Both the position numbers and the translations under genes were made by a program. 64,000 nt of DNA, from NCBI RefSeq assembly GCF_022809095.1, contig NZ_JALAZE010000001.1, positions 620,001-684,000 of the forward strand, written 5' to 3'. The notes beneath the pieces were generated by a model that saw only the letters and a list, made by a program, of their open reading frames with translations, was not told the origin of the DNA and did not search any database. This stretch comes from Bacillus kexueae. Lineage in GTDB: Bacteria > Bacillota > Bacilli > Bacillales > Aeribacillaceae. Shown here piece after piece: positions 46,941 to 55,641 of the stretch. Numbering within the stretch: position 1 is the first letter of the stretch; each line of letters begins with the position of its first letter.

Positions 46941-47019
46941 TGTGAAGCCTCCTTTACGGATTCGTGCGATGAATGTTCGATATAGTATCGTATGCCCCGA
47001 ACACTCAAATTAGTCATTC

Positions 47020-47757
47020 CTATAAAATTCGCTCATGGCTTCGCAAATAATTCATCATCATTTGATAGACGCGCGTTGCATTTTCGGGAAGGTAAAAAGT
47101 GAGTTGGATAGGTGAGTGTATGTCTGTTCGGTATTCCTCATATACTTTACTATGGAGTTGGTAGGTGTAAGGACTTCCGTACATTTTTTGCCAGATTCGA
47201 ACAGGAACTGTCGACTTAAAATTCGATATTTGTGCAAAGCTTTGCTTTTCAACCTCCTTTTCATCAAGACCATAAGCGATTGAAAGTTCACGTATCATTC
47301 GTTTGTAAAAGAATTTATTCTCTCTTTCCAATTGCAATTGTTCTTTTAATTGAATACAAGGGTTTAACAAGGAAACCGAGCGAATGTCATCCCCCATTAT
47401 TTCCATCAATTGCAGAGCCGTTAACGCTCCCATTCCTTCTGCAATAATGTGAATGCGCTTATTCAAAATCTCCTTCTTTTGAACAAGATAGTACAACTCC
47501 TTAGAAAGCATCGTCGCTTTCGGTGATCCCCAATGTCGCCCATATAAGTTGGAATAAAATACGGTATAGCCACTTGCTCTTAATAAATGAAGCAATTGAC
47601 GCCTCCCGTAATGTTGAATCCAGAAGCTTGAATCTTCGTCAACGTAGTGACTTTTATCTCCAATAATGAGCACTCCGAATCCGTTCGGCTTTTCCGGAAG
47701 GTGCACAACATTCCATTCCTGTTCTATTTGAAAAAAGCGCTCTGAAATACCGTCCAT
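47020..47757 (-). CDS. yjaU: Alpha/beta hydrolase-fold protein YjaU, probably lacking the nucleophile
   Basis: This is a 245-residue protein from the ATG at 47755-47757, with AAAGGTGG seven to eight bases upstream. The frame runs 20 codons further without a good site. It looks like an alpha/beta hydrolase (FGVLIIGDK early, then RIHIIAEGMGALTALQLM at about residues 101-118, and a C-terminal QLTFYLPENAT). At the nucleophile elbow, where G-x-S-x-G is usual, the sequence is AEGMGA, with glycine in place of serine. It is therefore either inactive or not a hydrolase. It is encoded 79 bases upstream of yjaV on the same strand. Confidence 0.72.
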   Translation of the reverse strand: MDGISERFFQIEQEWNVVHLPEKPNGFGVLIIGDKSHYVDEDSSFWIQHYGRRQLLHLLRASGYTVFYSNLYGRHWGSPKATMLSKELYYLVQKKEILNKRIHIIAEGMGALTALQLMEIMGDDIRSVSLLNPCIQLKEQLQLERENKFFYKRMIRELSIAYGLDEKEVEKQSFAQISNFKSTVPVRIWQKMYGSPYTYQLHSKVYEEYRTDIHSPIQLTFYLPENATRVYQMMMNYLRSHERIL

Positions 47758-47938
47758 GTTCCCACCACCTTTCGTTACTCTCTCATTCCTTACTACTTTA
47801 TGATAAAAACGATACAAAGTTTGGTGTTTCGCCTATTTCCTATATAACTATTTCATTTTTATCAAAAAATTAGCCGTTTCATACCGAAAATTTGTGTGAT
47901 AATATATATTGGAAAGCCGTATAAAGAGGTGAATCGAA

Positions 47939-48121
47939 ATGAAATATGTCATGACGTTATTTTGGGCATTTTTATTAGTCAACATGGCAAGCTACGTTGT
48001 TTCTTCCATGATTGGCGCTACATATGAGTTCGGCACATCTTCAGTTCTTGCTGTCGTTGCAACCGTTCTCATTTTCATCATTGGAGAATTATTACCAAAC
48101 GAACCAATTGAACATCATTAA
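47939..48121 (+). CDS. yjzD: DUF2929-family small membrane protein YjzD
   Basis: This 60-residue protein has two membrane segments (about residues 3-24 and 33-52) and the conserved ending PNEPIEHH. Length, topology and neighbourhood match B. subtilis YjzD. AAAGAGGTG about nine bases before the ATG supports the start. It is divergent from yjaU. A strong terminator follows. Function is unknown. Confidence 0.85.
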   Translation: MKYVMTLFWAFLLVNMASYVVSSMIGATYEFGTSSVLAVVATVLIFIIGELLPNEPIEHH

Positions 48122-48142
48122 TCAGGTTCGACATGTCGAAAC

Positions 48143-48178
48143 GAAAACCCTCTTGTTTATTGTGCAAGAGGGTTTTTG
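48143..48178 (+). terminator. Rho-independent terminator of yjzD
   Basis: AAAACCCTCTTG pairs with CAAGAGGGTTTTT around TTTATTGTG, with a TTTTTGTTTG tail on the plus strand. Confidence 0.92.
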
Positions 48179-48247
48179 TTTGACAAAAAATTAAACATCC
48201 GTCATTATGTTTATATATTTAAACATTTAAACAATAGGAGTGAGTCG

Positions 48248-49615
48248 ATGGACATTCCTCGCATTATACAAGAACAAAAACAATACTTCTTATCGGGTGA
48301 AACGAAACCATTATCGTTTCGAATCCATCAGTTAACAAAATTAAAACAAGCCATACAAAAATATGAACACGAAATCCTTTTTGCCTTAAAAAAAGATTTA
48401 AATAAATCGGAGAAAGACGCATACATGACAGAGATTGGGGTGCTGTTAGAGGAAATCTCCTTTATGATCAAGCACGCCAAATCATGGGTAAAACCTGAAC
48501 GTGTCAAAACGCCTGTTACTCATTTCGGTTCCAAAAGCGTCATTTACAAAGAGCCATACGGAACGGTTTTAATCATCGCTCCATGGAACTATCCTTTCCA
48601 ACTGGCAATTTCCCCTCTAATTGGAGCGATCATTGCAGGGAATACAGCGGTCATCAAGCCGTCTGAATTAACCCCCACCGTTTCAAAATTGCTAAAGAGA
48701 ATTGTAGATGAAACCTTCCCCCCTACTTATATTACCGTTGTGGAAGGAGCAGTCGAAACTTCCCAAGCTCTGCTGAAAGAAAATTTTGATTACATTTTCT
48801 TTACAGGAAGTGTTCCAGTCGGACGAATTGTGATGGAAGCTGCCGCTCAAAACTTAACACCCGTTACACTAGAGCTTGGTGGGAAAAGCCCGGTAATTGT
48901 CGATGAAACTGCTAACCTCGACCTAGCAGCACGACGCATTGTATGGGGGAAATTTTTGAATGCCGGACAAACGTGTATTGCACCTGATTATCTATTCGTT
49001 CACGAGAAGGTTAAACAACCACTTTTAGATAAAATAAGTGATTATATTGAAAAGTTTTATGGAAAGAATCCGCTTGAAAACGATGATTATACGCGTATTG
49101 TTAGCAAGCGCCATTTCGATCGTCTCGTTTCCTTTTTATCAAATGGTTCCGTTGTCATCGGAGGAACTTATAACGAAGAAACGCTAACAATTGCCCCGAC
49201 CATTCTCGATCATATTTCTTGGGACGATGCAGTTATGGAAGATGAAATTTTCGGACCGATTTTACCAGTTTTAACCTTCCAGCAAATTGATGAGTGTATC
49301 GAGGCCATTCGAAACAGACCGAAACCGCTTGCCCTCTATACATTCACAGCAAACGAAGCCATCCAACAACGGATTATTCATGAAACTTCCTTCGGGGGCG
49401 GTGCAATGAACGATACCATTCTTCACATCGCAACCCCTTATCTTCCATTTGGAGGAGTTGGGAATAGTGGCATTGGGTCGTATCATGGGAAGAAAAGCTT
49501 TGACACATTTACCCATCACAAAAGCGTCCTTCACCAAACGACGAAATTTGATTTACCAGTTCGTTACCCTGACTTTAAAGACGGATTAAAATGGATCAAG
49601 CGATTGATGAAGTAG
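48248..49615 (+). CDS. Class 3-type aldehyde dehydrogenase (YwdH-like)
   Basis: This 455-residue NAD(P)-dependent enzyme oxidises aldehydes to acids. It has the cofactor motif FTGSVPVGRIVM, the catalytic glutamate in LELGGKSPVIVD and the catalytic cysteine in LNAGQTCIAPDY. It is shorter than class 1/2 enzymes and fits the ALDH3 group, like B. subtilis YwdH. The ATG has AGGAG seven bases upstream. It lies right after yjzD's terminator and before element copy G. This gene is not between yjzD and yjzC in B. subtilis, so it is a local insertion or rearrangement. Confidence 0.93.
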   Translation: MDIPRIIQEQKQYFLSGETKPLSFRIHQLTKLKQAIQKYEHEILFALKKDLNKSEKDAYMTEIGVLLEEISFMIKHAKSWVKPERVKTPVTHFGSKSVIYKEPYGTVLIIAPWNYPFQLAISPLIGAIIAGNTAVIKPSELTPTVSKLLKRIVDETFPPTYITVVEGAVETSQALLKENFDYIFFTGSVPVGRIVMEAAAQNLTPVTLELGGKSPVIVDETANLDLAARRIVWGKFLNAGQTCIAPDYLFVHEKVKQPLLDKISDYIEKFYGKNPLENDDYTRIVSKRHFDRLVSFLSNGSVVIGGTYNEETLTIAPTILDHISWDDAVMEDEIFGPILPVLTFQQIDECIEAIRNRPKPLALYTFTANEAIQQRIIHETSFGGGAMNDTILHIATPYLPFGGVGNSGIGSYHGKKSFDTFTHHKSVLHQTTKFDLPVRYPDFKDGLKWIKRLMK

Positions 49616-49623
49616 CACGGAGT

Positions 49624-49908
49624 AAGAAACATACATGATTTTACACTCACACCCCGGACATGAAAATTTATTCTCCCCGGGGTTTTTTCTTTCTACCATC
49701 TACCTATCATGATCGATCATTCAGCTCATAGGTAATTTTTATTTTCACAGAAAAAGCGCAAGTTCTTAGGCGAAGGGCGCTTTAGGACCTGCGAGGAGGC
49801 TTCCGTCGCCACAGCAGGGCCGAAGCGACCCGAGCTGATGACGCTTGGAGCTAGACGCCAAAAAAACTGTAAAGAGAACTCTTTATTGAACTTAAACTTT
49901 CTGTAACA
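49624..49908 (+). repeat. Interspersed intergenic element, copy G (long form)
   Basis: The longest copy. The 5' extension holds two short palindromic segments (CCCCGGGG and ATGATCGATCAT), followed by the full core to TTTCTGTAACA. It begins eight bases after the aldehyde dehydrogenase stop and ends at the clpB terminator. Confidence 0.96.
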
Positions 49909-49912
49909 AAAA

Positions 49913-49949
49913 AAAGCAGATGGGAGAACTCATTCTCCTATCTGCTTTT
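49913..49949 (-). terminator. Rho-independent terminator of clpB
   Basis: AAGCAGATGGGAGAA pairs with TTCTCCTATCTGCTT around CTCA (one mismatch). It overlaps the bases just after the clpB stop, and TTTTTTGT follows on the minus strand. Confidence 0.93.
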
Positions 49950-49952
49950 TCA

Positions 49953-52550
49953 TTATGATTTTATGACAAGTTTTCCATCTTGAGCGTCGATTTCAATGGT
50001 ATCAAAATCGACAATTTCCTGCGCAATAATTCCCCGGGCAAGCATCGTTTCGACATGTTTTTGAATATATCGCTTCAGAGGTCGCGCCCCATAAACAGGG
50101 TCAAATCCACTTTCTACAATGAATTTTTTCGCATCTTCTGTTAATGTAAGAGTCATTTGCTTATGTGCTAACCGGTCTTGTAATTCCTTCATAAGCTTTT
50201 CAACGATTTTTTCCATTTCGTGCATAGATAATGGCTTAAATAACACGATATCGTCAATACGATTTAAAAACTCTGGACGAAAATGACGCTTTAATTGCTC
50301 CATTACTTGACTTCTCGCTTCGTCTACAATTTCTCCTTGCTCATTAAGCCCATCTAGTAAAAAGCTAGACCCAATATTAGAAGTCATAATAATAACCGCA
50401 TTTTTAAAATCGACGGTGCGTCCTTGTGAATCGGTAATTCTCCCGTCATCAAGCATTTGTAATAAAATATTAAACACTTCGGGATGCGCTTTTTCCACCT
50501 CATCAAGTAAGATGACGGAATACGGGTTTTTACGAACAACTTCTGTTAGTTGTCCTCCTTCTTCATAGCCGACATATCCTGGAGGTGCCCCAATGAGTCG
50601 CGAAACCGCATGTTTTTCCATGTATTCACTCATGTCGATACGTACCATATGGTCTTCGCTATCAAATAGAGTTTCTGCTAGTGTTTTCGCAAGCTCCGTT
50701 TTCCCAACACCCGTCGGTCCTAAAAAGAGGAAGGAACCAATCGGACGGTTCGGATCTTTAATACCAGCCCTTGCACGAAGTACCGCATCAGATACGAGTT
50801 CAACAGCTTCATCTTGGCCAATGACACGCTCTTTTAACACCGATTCAAGCTTTAATAGTTTCTCCCTTTCCCCTTCTACAAGCTTGGATACAGGAATGCC
50901 TGTCCATTTGGCGACGATTTGAGCAATCTCTTCTTCTGTCACCTCTTCACGAAGTAATCGTTGCTCTTCTTGTTTCTCATTCATTTGTGTTTCAAGAGTA
51001 GCCAACTCTTTTTCCAATTGTGGAATCTTTCCATGACGTAATTCTGCCGCTTTATCTAAGTCGTATTGATTTTCTGCCTCTTCTAAATCTCTTCTCGCCT
51101 TTTCTAACGTCTCGCGAAGCTGTTGTACTTTTTGAATCCCTTCCTTTTCAAGCAGCCACTTCGCTTTCATTACATCAGCCTTTTCCCGAAGCTCTGACAC
51201 AAGTTTTGTTAGCTCATTTAATCGACTCTGGCTTGCTAAATCTGACTCATTTTTCAACGCCTTTTCTTCTACTTCTAACTGCATAAGCTTACGCATAATC
51301 TCATCTAACTCTGCGGGCATTGAATCAATTTCCGTACGAATCATCGCACATGCTTCATCGACTAAGTCAATGGCCTTATCTGGTAAGAACCGTTCGGTAA
51401 TGTAGCGATCAGATAACTCCGTAGCTGCCACTAAAGCAGCGTCTTGAATGTTCACACCATGATGGATTTCAAATCGCTCTTTTAACCCACGTAAAATGGA
51501 AATGGTATCATCCACTGTCGGCTCACTAACTAACACTTGTTGAAATCTGCGCTCTAACGCAGGGTCTTTTTCAATATATTTTCGATGCTCATCTATGGTT
51601 GTCGCCCCGATGCAATGAAGCTCTCCTCTTGCCAGCATCGGCTTTAACATATTTCCGGCATCCATCGCGCCTTCTGTTTTACCAGCTCCAACAATCGTAT
51701 GCAATTCATCAATAAATAAAATGATGTTTCCGTCACTTTTCTTCACTTCATTTAAAACGGCTTGCAGCCGTTCTTCAAACTCTCCACGAAACTTTGCACC
51801 AGCGACAAGCGAACTCATGTCGAGTGCAAAAATCGTTTTATCTTTCAACCCTTCTGGTACATCTTTCCGCACAATTCGCTGAGCCAGACCTTCGACAATC
51901 GCCGTTTTCCCAACACCCGGCTCTCCTATTAAAACTGGGTTATTTTTTGTCTTACGTGACAAAATCCGAATAACGCGACGAATCTCTTGATCACGGCCAA
52001 TAACCGGATCAACTTTCCCAGCTTTAACCTCTTCAATTAAGTCACGTCCATATTTCTTTAACACTTCATAAGTTGCCTCTGGGTTTTGCGTAACCACCCG
52101 TTGATTCCCCCTTATTTGATGAATAACCGTTAACAATTTATCTTCTGTAAGTTGAAACATTTGAAACAAGCGAAAGCCATCTTGGTTTTTTACATGTGCC
52201 ATTGAAAGCAATAAATGCTCCACTGAAAGAAAATGATCGTCCCATTCTTTTTGAATGGTTTGAGCTTTTAATAATACTTCTTCCAGTCCTTTTGATAGGA
52301 AGACTTGATTCATTGCACCAGTCCCGCTAACTTGCGGCTTTTTTTGTAGAAGCTTATGAATCTCATGCTCCAATTCGTTCCTAGAGACCTCAAGCAGCTC
52401 CACCATTCGAGGAAACAAACCTTCTGGCTGATTTAAGAGTGCCTTTAGGAGATGAATATCCTCTATTTGCTGATGACTATGTTCTTTCGCAATCGTCTGC
52501 CCTTCCACAAAAGCTGATTGCATTTTCTCCGTCCATTGATTGAAATCCAT
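49953..52550 (-). CDS. clpB: Disaggregase ClpB
   Basis: This 865-residue AAA+ chaperone rescues proteins from aggregates with DnaK. An N-terminal Clp repeat domain (about residues 1-145), the first AAA+ module (Walker A GEPGVGKT near 205), the coiled-coil middle domain (about 410-525) and the second AAA+ module (Walker A GPTGVGKT near 605) are in order. The tripeptide that binds ClpP in ClpA/X is absent, as expected. B. subtilis lacks clpB as I recall, so this is a notable gene difference. A perfect CtsR-type operator lies downstream of a good promoter just before it. Confidence 0.97.
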   Translation of the reverse strand: MDFNQWTEKMQSAFVEGQTIAKEHSHQQIEDIHLLKALLNQPEGLFPRMVELLEVSRNELEHEIHKLLQKKPQVSGTGAMNQVFLSKGLEEVLLKAQTIQKEWDDHFLSVEHLLLSMAHVKNQDGFRLFQMFQLTEDKLLTVIHQIRGNQRVVTQNPEATYEVLKKYGRDLIEEVKAGKVDPVIGRDQEIRRVIRILSRKTKNNPVLIGEPGVGKTAIVEGLAQRIVRKDVPEGLKDKTIFALDMSSLVAGAKFRGEFEERLQAVLNEVKKSDGNIILFIDELHTIVGAGKTEGAMDAGNMLKPMLARGELHCIGATTIDEHRKYIEKDPALERRFQQVLVSEPTVDDTISILRGLKERFEIHHGVNIQDAALVAATELSDRYITERFLPDKAIDLVDEACAMIRTEIDSMPAELDEIMRKLMQLEVEEKALKNESDLASQSRLNELTKLVSELREKADVMKAKWLLEKEGIQKVQQLRETLEKARRDLEEAENQYDLDKAAELRHGKIPQLEKELATLETQMNEKQEEQRLLREEVTEEEIAQIVAKWTGIPVSKLVEGEREKLLKLESVLKERVIGQDEAVELVSDAVLRARAGIKDPNRPIGSFLFLGPTGVGKTELAKTLAETLFDSEDHMVRIDMSEYMEKHAVSRLIGAPPGYVGYEEGGQLTEVVRKNPYSVILLDEVEKAHPEVFNILLQMLDDGRITDSQGRTVDFKNAVIIMTSNIGSSFLLDGLNEQGEIVDEARSQVMEQLKRHFRPEFLNRIDDIVLFKPLSMHEMEKIVEKLMKELQDRLAHKQMTLTLTEDAKKFIVESGFDPVYGARPLKRYIQKHVETMLARGIIAQEIVDFDTIEIDAQDGKLVIKS

Positions 52551-52592
52551 TTTGCTGCCCTCACTTTTTATCAGGTATGCATGATTGAGAGT

Positions 52593-52647
52593 TTTGACTT
52601 TCTTTGACCTTTTATCATCATTATAGCCACGTTTATGTAGTTGTAAA
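52593..52647 (-). promoter_or_regulatory. clpB promoter and CtsR operator
   Basis: On the minus strand TTTACA (52642-52647) and TATAAT (52620-52625) are 16 bases apart. The operator GGTCAAAGAAAGTCAAA (52593-52609) follows directly, matching the CtsR heptad repeat (GGTCAAA-N3-GTCAAA). Binding of CtsR would block the early transcribed region. Confidence 0.88.
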
Positions 52648-52797
52648 GCGATTTGCCTGTTTAAAATACGAATGAATGAAGGAAAAGTTTCGTACGAAGA
52701 TTGAACTGGAGAATCTGCTTTTCGATGTGGGCAACTTGTATAAGCACGGGGGATTTTCTTTTATGAACGATGACTTGTCTTAATCGCAGGTAGGGGC

Positions 52798-53489
52798 CTC
52801 TATGTGTGGGGCAGCTTCTCTATGCCGCGCGAACTACTCTCCTATGCGCGCGAGCTACCCTCCTATGCGCGGGGACTACTCTCCTATGCGCGCGGGCTAT
52901 TCTCCTATGCGCGCGAACTGCTCTCCTATGCGCGCCTATGCGCGCGAACTACTCTCCTATACGCGCGGGCTACTCTCCTATGCGCGCGAACTACTCTCCT
53001 ATGCGCGCGGGCTACTCTCCTATGCGCGGGGACTACTCTCCTATGCGCGGGGGCGGCTCCTCTATGCGCGCGGGCAGCTTCTCTATGCGCGGCTACACTC
53101 CACCTATGCGTGCGAACTACCCTATGCGCGCAGGACTCTCCTCTATGCGCGCGAACTACTCCCCTATGCGCGCAGGACTCTCCTCTATGCGCGCGAACTA
53201 CTCCCCTATGCGCGCGAACTACTCCCCTATGCGCGCGAACTACTCCCCTATGCGCGCGAACTACCCTATGCGCGGGGGCGGCTCCTCTATGCGCGCGAAC
53301 TACTCCTCTATGCGCGCGAACTACTCCTCTATGCGCGCGAACTACTCCTCTATGCGCGCGAACTACTCCTCTATGCGCGCGGGCACCCCCCCCTATGCGC
53401 GCGGGCCTCCCCTCTATGCGCGAGCTACTTCCCTTTGCCGCGGAGCAAGCTCCCCTATGCAAGACTTCCTCTCCCCTATGCACGAACAC
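52798..53489. repeat. Tandem repeat array 3 (21-bp unit, GC-rich)
   Basis: About 33 units of 21 bases centred on CTATGCGCGCG followed by AACTACTCC or GGGCTACTCT. It is much richer in G+C than its surroundings, and each unit has a run of alternating purine and pyrimidine (TATGCGCGCG). Several reading frames stay open through it on both strands because 21 is a multiple of three. It starts about 150 bases upstream of the clpB promoter and ends near the yjzC terminator. Confidence 0.96.
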
Positions 53490-53515
53490 TCGTGCTTTCG
53501 TACAAAAGAAAAAGA

Positions 53516-53541
53516 AGAAGCTGGGTTTGTCCCCAGCTTCT
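53516..53541 (-). terminator. Rho-independent terminator of yjzC
   Basis: GAAGCTGGG and CCCAGCTTC pair around TTTGTC. It lies one base after the yjzC stop, and TTCTTTTTCTTTTG follows on the minus strand. Confidence 0.9.
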
Positions 53542-53720
53542 TACGGTTTTCGTTGGTATGTCCAGATTCGATTGTGGTTTGATGTTTCTGGGAAGGAGTC
53601 TCCTGCTTTTAGTTTGATTTTTTTCGGATTTTTAACCATTGATCCGGTTTCGCCTATTTCGACGTACACGCCGTTGTTCGGGGCTTTTTGTCCTGGTTTG
53701 AATTGATGAGCTTGTCCCAT
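53541..53720 (-). CDS. yjzC: YjzC-family small protein
   Basis: This 59-residue basic, soluble protein is highly similar to what I remember of B. subtilis YjzC: start MGQ.HQF.PGQKAPNNG, YVEIGETGSMVKNP, and end TSNHNR.WTY.RKP. I choose the ATG at 53718-53720, with AAGGAGGG five bases upstream. The frame runs 13 codons further without a site. Function is unknown. In B. subtilis it lies next to argF. Here uppP is inserted between them. Confidence 0.9.
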   Translation of the reverse strand: MGQAHQFKPGQKAPNNGVYVEIGETGSMVKNPKKIKLKAGDSFPETSNHNRIWTYQRKP

Positions 53721-53852
53721 AGAATCCCTCCTTACGTTTTCTTCGTTTATTATGACCATTACATTCTGTTTACATGCTAAAATACACCTTTACAGAATGT
53801 GGTACATGTAGTTAAATGAAGTAGTGAATGTTGATGAGTGGAGGATTTCTTC

Positions 53853-54677
53853 GTGGAAACAATGAGTTTATTATATGAAATCATAAAATATTTATTTTTA
53901 GGAGCGCTTCAAGGGTTTACCGAGCCGATTCCGATTTCATCGAGTGGTCATCTTGTTTTGGCCCAGTATTTTTTAGGGATTGAGCTTCCGGGTCTATCGT
54001 TTGAAGTGTTGATGAATGCCGCTTCGTTGTTAGCGGTTCTCGTGATTTATCGAAAGGATTTAGCCCGTTTAACTGTGAATGGATTAGGGTATATCGGAAC
54101 GAAAGATCCTGCAAAGAAAAGTGACTTTTTCTTTATTGTGTATTTAGTCATTGCTACGATTCCTGCTGGTTTAATCGGCGTGTTGTTCGGTGATTTCATC
54201 GAAGGCCTTGTAAAAGATGGGGTGCAAATTGTTGGAGCAACGCTTATTTTAACAGGGATTGCGCTTTATTTGATTCGCAATTTAAAAGGGCGTAAAAACG
54301 ATGGGGATTTAACAGTGAAGGATGCGTTGATTGTCGGATTCGCTCAAGCTGTTGCTTTAATTCCTGGTATTAGCCGCTCTGGTGCAACGATTATTGCAGC
54401 AGTTGGGCTAGGCATGAAACAAGAAACGGCTTTACGTTTTTCGTTCCTATTGTACATACCGGTTAGCTTAGGAACTACATTACTTGCCATCGGTGATTTA
54501 GCAGAAAATCAAGCTTTAGCGAGCCAATGGGTTCCGTTAACGCTTGCCTTTATCGCGTCTTTCGTTTTATCATATTTCGCTTTAAAATGGTTCATGGGGA
54601 TTATGGAACGCGGAAACTTAAAATATTTCTCTTACTATTGTTGGATTGTCGGAATTTTAGTTTTACTTTTTGCTTAA
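53853..54677 (+). CDS. uppP: Undecaprenyl-diphosphatase UppP (BacA)
   Basis: This integral membrane enzyme with about eight segments removes a phosphate from undecaprenyl diphosphate to recycle the cell-wall lipid carrier and confers bacitracin resistance. The active-site motifs [12 protein letters not shown] (near residues 25-36) and [10 protein letters not shown] (near 170-180) are both present. I prefer the GTG at 53853, giving 274 residues, with GGAGG eight bases ahead. A GTG at 53838 overlaps that site and an ATG at 53862 is also possible. It is the only plus-strand gene between yjzC and argF and converges with argF. Confidence 0.94.
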   Translation: METMSLLYEIIKYLFLGALQGFTEPIPISSSGHLVLAQYFLGIELPGLSFEVLMNAASLLAVLVIYRKDLARLTVNGLGYIGTKDPAKKSDFFFIVYLVIATIPAGLIGVLFGDFIEGLVKDGVQIVGATLILTGIALYLIRNLKGRKNDGDLTVKDALIVGFAQAVALIPGISRSGATIIAAVGLGMKQETALRFSFLLYIPVSLGTTLLAIGDLAENQALASQWVPLTLAFIASFVLSYFALKWFMGIMERGNLKYFSYYCWIVGILVLLFA

Positions 54678-54712
54678 AAAACCAGTGGGGCCGATTGGCT
54701 CCACTGGTTTTT
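54677..54712. terminator. Bidirectional terminator between uppP and argF
   Basis: AAAAAACCAGTGG and CCACTGGTTTTT pair around GGCCGATTGGCT, which can itself pair further. It lies between convergent genes. Confidence 0.93.
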
Positions 54713-54717
54713 CTTTT

Positions 54718-55641
54718 TTATGCCAATAACATTTTTAAAATTGCTTTTTGTGCGTGAAGGCGGTTTTCAGCTTGCTGGAAAACGGCTGAGTTCACTCCGT
54801 CGATTACATCGGCCGTTACCTCTTCTCCACGATGAGCTGGTAAGCAATGAAGGAAGGTAGCATCTGCTTTTGCATATGACATAAGTTCCGCATTCACTTG
54901 ATACGGTTGGAAGATGTTTTTACGCGCTTCTGCCTCTTCCTCCTGTCCCATACTCGTCCATACATCCGTGTACACGACATCGACGTTGGTGACGGCTTGA
55001 ATCGGGTCGTTAGTAATCGTAACAGTTGAGCCTGTCTGTTCAGCTACTTCTTTAATTTGGTGAACAATTTGCTCATTTGGTTCAAAGCCGACAGGTGTCG
55101 CAACCGAAATATCGACGCCTACTTTGGCACACGCCATCATTAACGAATGCGCGACGTTGTTCCCATCTCCTACATAGGCGACGTGAAGTCCTTCTAACGT
55201 CCCCTTCACTTCAAGAATGGTGAGTAAATCAGCTAACGCCTGACATGGATGATACAAGTCACAAAGTCCGTTAATAACAGGAACAGAAGCATTTTCAGCT
55301 AGTTCCTTCACACGCTCATGACTTGTCGTTCGTATTAATATCGCGTCCACATAAGAAGAAAGAACTTTTGCCGTATCTGAAACCGTTTCACCGCGCCCCA
55401 ACTGAAGTTGATTCGCATTTAAATCAATCGCATGACCACCTAATTGAATCATGCCGACTTCGAAAGAGACACGAGTTCTCGTTGAAGATTTTTCAAAAAT
55501 CATCGCCAACGTCTTCCCTTTTAAAAGGTCCGAATAAGGGGATTTCTTTAGCTGTAACGCCTCATTTAATAAGTCGTGAATGTCTTCTGTTGTATAAGAA
55601 TGAAGATTTAATACATCTTTACCGATCGTTTTTATTTTCAT
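54718..55641 (-). CDS. argF: Ornithine carbamoyltransferase
   Basis: This 307-residue enzyme joins carbamoyl phosphate and ornithine to citrulline. The carbamoyl-phosphate motif STRTR (KSSTRTRVSFE), HPCQALADL, the ornithine-binding DVWTSMGQEEE and HCLPAHRGEEV are all present. It overlaps the carB end by four bases and is the last gene of the argC-J-B-D-carA-carB-argF cluster. Confidence 0.97.
   Translation of the reverse strand: MKIKTIGKDVLNLHSYTTEDIHDLLNEALQLKKSPYSDLLKGKTLAMIFEKSSTRTRVSFEVGMIQLGGHAIDLNANQLQLGRGETVSDTAKVLSSYVDAILIRTTSHERVKELAENASVPVINGLCDLYHPCQALADLLTILEVKGTLEGLHVAYVGDGNNVAHSLMMACAKVGVDISVATPVGFEPNEQIVHQIKEVAEQTGSTVTITNDPIQAVTNVDVVYTDVWTSMGQEEEAEARKNIFQPYQVNAELMSYAKADATFLHCLPAHRGEEVTADVIDGVNSAVFQQAENRLHAQKAILKMLLA

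Noticed and set aside
52802-53706. Reading frames of 187 to 300 codons across array 3 on both strands, with seven-residue peptide repeats.
   Set aside because: They stay open only because the 21-base unit is a multiple of three and lacks stops in several frames. No ribosome site precedes any of them, and several frames are open at once.
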